Assembly (NCBI RefSeq): GCF_038502225.1
Contig: NC_091390.1
Span: 10,037,744-10,101,743, forward strand
Length of the DNA: 64,000 bases
Origin: Cherax quadricarinatus
Taxonomy: Eukaryota; Arthropoda; Malacostraca; Decapoda; Parastacidae
Reading direction: 5' to 3'
Shown: positions 57,777-64,000 of the stretch, one piece after another
How positions within the stretch are numbered: the stretch's first letter is position 1
Layout: each line of letters starts with the position of its first letter
The notes under the pieces: generated by a model
Told to the model about the DNA's origin: nothing
The model's database searches: none
What the model saw: the letters and a program-made list of their open reading frames with translations, nothing else
Made by a program: the position numbers and the translations under genes

Positions 57777-59254
57777 GGCAAAGTGTCAGAGTTGCAAGAG
57801 ATTCAATGAATTCAATTAAATTCAATTCAAATTCAAAGTTTATTCTCTATAAGGATTACAATGCTGAGTTTACAGAATTTGGTTATTGTGTGGTTTACAT
57901 GTAGTAAAATAATAATTACAGAGTGTACCACTAGAACACCTAGCATGGCTAGGTATTTCAGGCAGACTTAAATTAAATCTTAAGTTTAAAAAATTACAAA
58001 ATTATGAGGTAAGTTGGTATTATGGCTAAGTGACTAAATACTAGTTTGTGAGTTTAGCAATGTGAATGATTTTGTTTTGGCACAGTACATAGTTTCAGTA
58101 TTGGAGTATCACAAGCCAACTTATGACTAGTTAAGATTCATTATTTTGAGATTGAGATTGATATTTCTGTTTATGGTCAAATGGGTGATTGAAAGTGTTA
58201 ACCACCAGGTGGTGTTCGTGTTGTTAGTTGACGGGGTGTATCAGGGAGATAAGATGTTTTCTGATGGTAGTTTTGAAGGTGATGAATGTGTCTGCAGTTT
58301 TAGAATTTTCAGGTAGGGTGTTCCAGATTTTAGGGCCTTTGACATACATTGAATTTTTGTAAAGGTTTAGTCGGACACGGGGAATGTCGTAGAGATGTTT
58401 GTGTCTGGTGTTATGCCTGTGAGTTCTGTCACAACTATCAAGAAAGCGTTTTAGGTCAAGGTTAATATTGGAATTTAAGGTCCTGTAGATGTAGATTGCA
58501 CAGTAGTAAGTGTGGATGTACTGAACAGGGAGTAAGTTTAGATCTATGAAGGGTGGGGGGGGGGGTGTTGCCAGGGATGGGATTTAGTGATTATTCTTAC
58601 TGTGGCTTTTTGTTGGGTTATTATTGGCTTTATGTGTGTTGCTGCAGTTGAACCCCAAGCACAGATAGCATAGGTGAGGAATGGATATATAAGTGAATGG
58701 TATAGTGTGAGAAGGGCAGTTTGCGGCACGTAGTATCATATCTTGGAGAGGATCCCAACCGTTTTGGATACTTTTTTGGTTATGTGTTGGATATGGGTGC
58801 TGAAGTTCAGGTTGTTGTCGAGGTATAGGCCTAGGAATTTGCCCTCATTATGCCTGGCAATTAGAGTGTTGTCGATCTTAATGTTAATTTGTGCATCTCC
58901 TGCTCTGCTACCAAACATAATATAGTAGGTTTTGTCAGTGTTAAGCATAAGTTTATTGGCTGTCATCCAAGTCGATATTTTGATCAGCTCCTCATTAACA
59001 ATGGTGTTGAGGGTGGCAAGATTAGGGTGAGAGATGACATAAGTTGTGTCATCAGCAAAGAGAATGGGGTTCAGGTGTTGAGATACATTTGGAAGATCAT
59101 TGAGGTATATGAGGAAGAGCAGGGGACCAAGGACACTTCCCTGCGGAACTCCAGTATCAAGTGGCCATGTTGCTGATGCTGTGTCTTTAATGGTGACATA
59201 CTGATACCTATTAGTAAGGTAAGATTTGAAATAAGCAAGCGCATGGCCTCTTAG
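57777..59254 (-). mobile_element. Family L copy C, 5'-truncated duplicate of copy A2
   Basis: The body matches copy A2 almost base for base, including the truncation point at 59254. The 3' tail and its flank (AGGCAAAGTGTCAGAGTTGC, then AATTCAATTAAATTCAATTC) instead match those of copy B at 45735-45800. The copy is therefore a mosaic with its junction in the tail. Confidence 0.88.
58224..59254 (-). pseudogene. Truncated, frameshifted RT of family L (copy C)
   Basis: Same coding content as copy A2: half an RT domain (GVPQGSVLGPLLF, FADD) to the stop at about 58224. It is broken by an 11-G run near 58555-58565 and has a second shift or stop at about 58730-58740. Confidence 0.9.
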
Positions 59255-59349
59255 TCTTGGTATTTCAAGCATGAGCTAATTCTTGTATATTTAATTATAG
59301 AAGACTGTGAGTCGTGAAGCATCACCTCCCATTCTTCTTCAGTAGCTTG

Positions 59350-59491
59350 TTTACCTGGAGAGAGTTCCGGGGGTCAACGCCCCCGAGGCCCGGTCTGTGA
59401 CCAGGCCTCATGGTGGATCAGGGCCTGATCAACCAGGCTGTTACTGCTGGCTGCACACAATCCAACGTACGAGCCACAGCCCGGCTGGTCA
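59350..59491 (-). mobile_element. CR1 family E 3' stub, duplicate copy, outer part
   Basis: Near-identical to 35107-35242, with the same break point at the 15-bp CAGCCCGGCTGGTCA (59477-59491). The inner part follows at about 60812-60875. Confidence 0.88.
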
Positions 59492-59562
59492 AGACTCGTC
59501 GTTTAAATAACCACTAACATGGCTGCCATATCCATGATTGTTTATGATCACATCTCGAGTTC

Positions 59563-60454
59563 ATTATGACAACGATCACTGCACTCCAACATCGCCATCT
59601 TGTTTGCTTCCTGTAGCGTGAGTCAGGAATCTCTTGTCTGCTCCTCTGTCATCATTATGACAACGATCACTGCACTCCAACATCGCCATCTTGTTTTCTT
59701 CCTGTAGAGTGAGTCAGGAATCTCTTGTCTGCTCCTCTGTCATCATTATGACAACGATCACTGCACTCCAACATCGCCATCTTGTTTTCTTCCTGTAGAG
59801 TGAGTCAGGAATCTCTTGTCTGCTCCTCTGTCATCATTATGACAACGATCACTACACTCCAACATCGCCATCTTGTTTTCTTCCTGTAGCGTGAGTCAGG
59901 AATCTCTTGTCTGCTCCTCTGTCATCATTATGACAACGATCACTACACTCCAACATCGCCATCTTGTTTTCTTCCTGTAGCGTGAGTCAGGAATCTCTTG
60001 TCTGCTCCTCTGTCATCATTATGACAACGATCACTGCACTCCAACATCGCCATCTTGTTTTCTTCCTGTAGCGTGAGTCAGGAATCTCTTGTCTGCTCCT
60101 CTGTCATCATTATGACAACGATCACTACACTCCAACATCGCCATCTTGTTTTCTTCCTGTAGCGTGAGTCAGGAATCTCTTGTCTGCTCCTCTGTCATCA
60201 TTATGACAACGATCACTACACTCCAACATCGCCATCTTGTTTGCTTCCTGTAGCGTGAGTCAGGAATCTCTTGTCTGCTCCTCTGTCATCATTATGACAA
60301 CGATCACTACACTCCAACATCGCCATCTTGTTTTCTTCCTGTAGAGTGAGTCAGGAATCTCTTGTCTGCTCCTCTGTCATCATTATGACAACGATCACTG
60401 CACTCCAACATCGCCATCTTGTTTTCTTCCTGTAGCGTGAGTCAGGAATCTCTT
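59563..60454. repeat. 91-bp minisatellite, about 10 units
   Basis: Same unit as 35314-35865, with about ten copies against six there. The last unit is split by the 188-bp insertion and resumes at 60643. Confidence 0.95.
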
Positions 60455-60642
60455 ACAAAAATAACCCGCACATAAAAGAGAGAAGCTTACGACAACGTTT
60501 CGGTCCGACTTGGACCATTGACAATTGGACCATTGACAAATGGTCCAAGTCGGACCGAAACGTCGTCGTAAGCTTCTCTCTTTTATGTGCGGGTTATTTG
60601 TGTATCGTTCCAGTCACGGTATTGTGCCTTTTTGTTATTTAT
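60455..60642 (+). mobile_element. 188-bp inverted-repeat insertion with 13-bp target duplication
   Basis: TCAGGAATCTCTT occurs at 60442-60454 and 60643-60655. Inside, two arms of about 61 bp (about 60459-60519 and 60539-60599, one mismatch) surround an 18-19 base spacer and would form a long hairpin. A 43-base unpaired AT-rich tail follows the right arm (TGTATCGTTCCAGTCACGG, then TTTTTGTTATTTATT). The asymmetric tail and 13-bp duplication suggest retroposition rather than a cut-and-paste MITE. I recall related sequence being common in decapod contigs. Confidence 0.75.
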
Positions 60643-60811
60643 TCAGGAATCTCTTGTCTGCTCCTCTGTCATCATTTTCTTTAACCTGATTCTTCTCTCT
60701 ACTGGAAATCTATCTTCCTCACATTACAAAAGTGCTGTTGTATTGAATTCTCTACTATGTGATCTCGCCCTTCATACGAAAATAATCTCAGTGCCTCTAA
60801 CTTCACCACCT

Positions 60812-60875
60812 CAGCCCGGCTGATCAGATATCAGCTTTAGGTGCCAGTCCAGTGCCTTCTTGAAGACACTGACAG
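60812..60875 (-). mobile_element. CR1 family E 3' stub, duplicate copy, inner part
   Basis: Counterpart of 35998-36060, with the same VFKKALDWHL coding remnant on the minus strand. Confidence 0.8.
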
Positions 60876-61026
60876 GTATGTAGTGTAGGGTAGTGAGAAT
60901 TTTTACCCTCAGTGCCAAGTGAGGGAAGGAAGTAAACATTTAGACATAACTGACTGGCATTAACACCAACTACTGCCAGACGTATAACTAGTGAAGTCAC
61001 GGTCTTAACTATACTGACAGTAACTG

Positions 61027-64000
61027 ACCATCATGTTAACTGCACCACCATCATGTTAACTGCACCACCATCATGTTAACTGCACCACCATCATGTTAAC
61101 TGCACCACTATCATGTTAACTGCACCACCATCATATTAAATGCACCACCATCATATTAACTGCACCACTATCATGTTAACTGCACCACCATCATGTTAAC
61201 TGCACCACCATCATATTAACTGCACCACCATCATATTAACTGCACCACCATCATGTTAACTGCACCACTATCATGTTAATTGCACCACCATCATGTTAAC
61301 TGCACCACCATCATGTTAACTGCACCACCATCATACTAACTTCACCAGCATCATATCAACAGCACCACCATCATATTAACTGCACCACTATCATGTTAAC
61401 TGCACCACTATCATGTTAACTGCACCACTATCATGTTAACTGCCCCACAATCATATTAACTGCACCACCATCATATCAACAGCACCACCATCAAATCAAC
61501 TGCACCACCATCATATCAACTGTACCACCATCATATCAACTGCACCACCATCATATCAACTGCACCACCATCATATACACTGCACCACCATTATATCAAC
61601 TGCACCACCAACATATCAACTGCACCACCATCATATCAACAGCACCACCATCATATCAACAGCACCACCATCACATCAACAGCACCACCATCATATCAAC
61701 TGCACCACCATCATATCAACAGCACCACCATCATATCAACTGCACCACCATCATATCAACTGCACCACCATTATATCAACAGCACCACCATCATATCAAC
61801 TGCAACACCATCATATCAACTGCACCACCATCATATCAACTGCACCACCATCATATCAACTGCACCACCATCATATCAACTGCACCACCATCACATCAAC
61901 TGCACCACCATCATATCAACTGTACCACCATCATATCAACTGCACCACCATCATATCAACTGCACCACCATCACATCAACTGCACCACCATCATATCAAC
62001 TGCACCACCATCATATCAACTGCACCACCATCATATCAACTGTACCACAATCATATCAACTGCACCACCATCATATCAACTGCACCACCATCACATCAAC
62101 TGCACCACCATCATATCAACTGCACCACCATCATATCAACTGCACCACCATCATGTCAACAGGACCACCATCATATCAACTGCACCAACATCATATCAAC
62201 AGCACCACCATCATATCAACTGCACCACCATCATATCAACAGCACCACCATCATATCAACAGCACAACCATCATATCAACAGCACCACCATCATATCAAC
62301 AGCACCACCATCATATCAACAGCACCACCATCATATCAACTGCACCTCCATCATATCAACTGCACCACCATCATATCAACTGCACCTCCATCATATCAAC
62401 TGCACCTCCATCATATCAACTGCACCACCATCATATCAACTGTACCACCATCATATCAACTGCACCTCCATCATATCAACAGCACCTCCATCATATCGAC
62501 AGCACCACCATTATTTCAACTGCGCCACCATCATATCAACTGCACCTCCATCATATCAACAGCACCTCCATCATATCAACTGCACCTCCATCATATCAAC
62601 TGCGCCACCATCATATCAACTGCGCCACCATCATATCAACAGCACCACCATCATATCAACTGCGCCACCATCATATCAACAGCACTGCCATTATATCAAC
62701 TGCGCCACCATCATATCAACTGCACCACCATCATATCAACTGCGCCACCATCATATCAACAGCACCACCATCATATCAACTGCACCACCATCATATCAAC
62801 AGCACCACTATCATATCAACTGCACCACCATCATATCAACAGCACCACCATCATATCAACTGCACCTCCATCACATCAACTGCACCACCATCATATCAAC
62901 AGCACCTCCATCATATCGACAGCACCACCATTATTTCAACTGCACAACCATCATATCAACTGCACCACCATCATATCAACTGCACCACCATCATATCAAC
63001 AGCACCACCATTATATCAACTGCACCACCATCATATCAACTGCACCACCATCATATCAACTGCACCAGCATCATATCAACTGCACCACCATCATATCAAC
63101 TGCACCACCATCATATCGACAGCACCACCATTATATCAACTGCACCACCATCATATCAACTGCACCACCATCATATCAACTGCACCACCATCATATCAAC
63201 TGCACCACCATCATATCAACTGCACCACCATCATATCAACTGCGCCACCATCATATCAACTGCACCACCATCATATCGACGGCACCACCATTATATCAAC
63301 TGCACCACCATCATATCAACTGCACCACCATCATATCAACTGCACCACCATCATATCAACTGCACCACCATCATATCGACAGCACCACCATTATATAAAC
63401 TGCACCACCTTCATATCAACTGCACCACCATCATATCAACTGCACCACCATCATATCAACTGCACCACCATCATATCAACTGCACCACCATCATATCAAC
63501 TGCACCACCATCATATCGACGGCACCACCATTATATCAACTGCACCACCATCATATCAACTGCACCACCATCATATTGACAGCACCACCATCATATCAAC
63601 TGCACCAGCATCATATCAACTGCACCACCATCATATCAAGTGCACCACCATCATATCAACTGCACCACCATCATATCGACGGCACCACCATTATATCATT
63701 TGCACAACCATCATATCAACTGCACCACCATCATATCGACAGCACCACCATTATATCAACTGCACCACCATCATATCAACTGCACCACCATCATATCAAC
63801 TGCACCACCATCATATCAACTGCACCACCATCATATCGACAGCACCACCATTATATCAACTGCACCACCATCATATCAACAGCACCACCATCATATCGAC
63901 AGCAGCACCATCATATCAACAGCACCACCATCATATCGACAGCACCACCATTATATCAACTGCACCACCATCATATCAACAGCACCACCATCATATTGAC
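61027..64000. repeat. 20-bp minisatellite, long array running off the window
   Basis: About 149 copies of the unit close to TGCACCACCATCATATCAAC. Left units carry ATGTTAAC as at 36216. Further right, variant units (ATATCGAC followed by ACCATTATATC) recur about every 120-240 bp, suggesting higher-order structure. The array is cut by the window edge, so its true length is unknown. Confidence 0.97.

Larger units (their letters stand above)
59492..60811. mobile_element. Duplicate of the 91-bp-array insertion, expanded
   Basis: Same unique ends as 35243-35997, bounded by CAGCCCGGCTGGTCA and CAGCCCGGCTGATCA (one substitution). It differs in repeat number and by a 188-bp inverted-repeat insertion at 60455-60642. 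Confidence 0.75.

Noticed and set aside
8931..64000. Possible CRISPR arrays (many direct repeats of 20-45 bp)
   Set aside because: Repeats are head-to-tail with no unique spacers, no cas genes are present, and the element content is eukaryotic.
1..64000. A host multi-gene system (defence cluster, biosynthetic operon or similar)
   Set aside because: No host coding exon, conserved enzyme or RNA gene could be supported anywhere in the window. All recognisable protein motifs belong to retrotransposons.

Overview
This window reads as intergenic DNA from a large, repeat-rich arthropod genome, most likely a decapod crustacean and possibly a crayfish. The basis is the mix of families: CR1/Jockey-type non-LTR retrotransposons, a BEL/Pao LTR retrotransposon, a tRNA-derived SINE and megabase-style minisatellites. 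The short CR1 3' end beginning GTTGACCCC is one I associate with crayfish and lobster contigs. The species call is inference. I see no host protein-coding gene, rRNA or functional tRNA gene; every convincing reading frame belongs to a transposable element.

Layout. 0.2-2 kb: 20-bp and 52-bp minisatellites, then a tRNA-derived SINE. 2.7-6.9 kb: a minus-strand two-ORF non-LTR retrotransposon whose ORF2 is frameshifted, headed by an A-tract and a purine-rich microsatellite. 7.5-10 kb: microsatellites, a 28-bp minisatellite and a 3' CR1 stub. 10.0-13.6 kb: a 23-bp minisatellite split by a 2.5-kb non-autonomous LTR element. 13.6-23.3 kb: a 9.7-kb array of a 30-bp satellite. 23.3-27.2 kb: a minus-strand non-LTR element (family L, copy 1) with an uninterrupted 987-codon endonuclease/RT frame and tandem 5' monomers. 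28.5-32.8 kb: a plus-strand CR1-type element (family E) with an intact 1037-codon ORF2. 33.6-38.8 kb: a truncated family L copy, a CR1 stub split by an insertion carrying a 91-bp array, then 20-, 30- and 37-bp minisatellites and a retrotransposon fragment with a 2A-like motif. 38.8-45.1 kb: a second 23-bp array followed again by the 30-bp satellite. 45.8-57.5 kb: family L copy B, interrupted by a full-length BEL/Pao element with a 1761-codon gag-pol frame. 57.8-64 kb: a near-duplicate of the 33.6-36.3 kb block, ending in a 20-bp array that runs off the window.

The elements do not form a pathway; what they show is how the region grew. A 23-bp array followed by a 30-bp array occurs twice. Retrotransposons have nested in each other. 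A block was segmentally duplicated with a breakpoint near a retrotransposon 3' tail. At one junction the 30-bp satellite runs almost in register into the 3' UTR of family L, so that UTR may have seeded it. Other items worth a second look are a 188-bp inverted-repeat insertion with a 13-bp target-site duplication and a hammerhead-like half, five perfect CRE octamers in the non-autonomous LTR element, and a 15-bp duplication flanking the 91-bp-array insertion.

Many long open frames at 13.6-23.3 and 41.5-45.1 kb are artefacts of a 30-bp period, not proteins.
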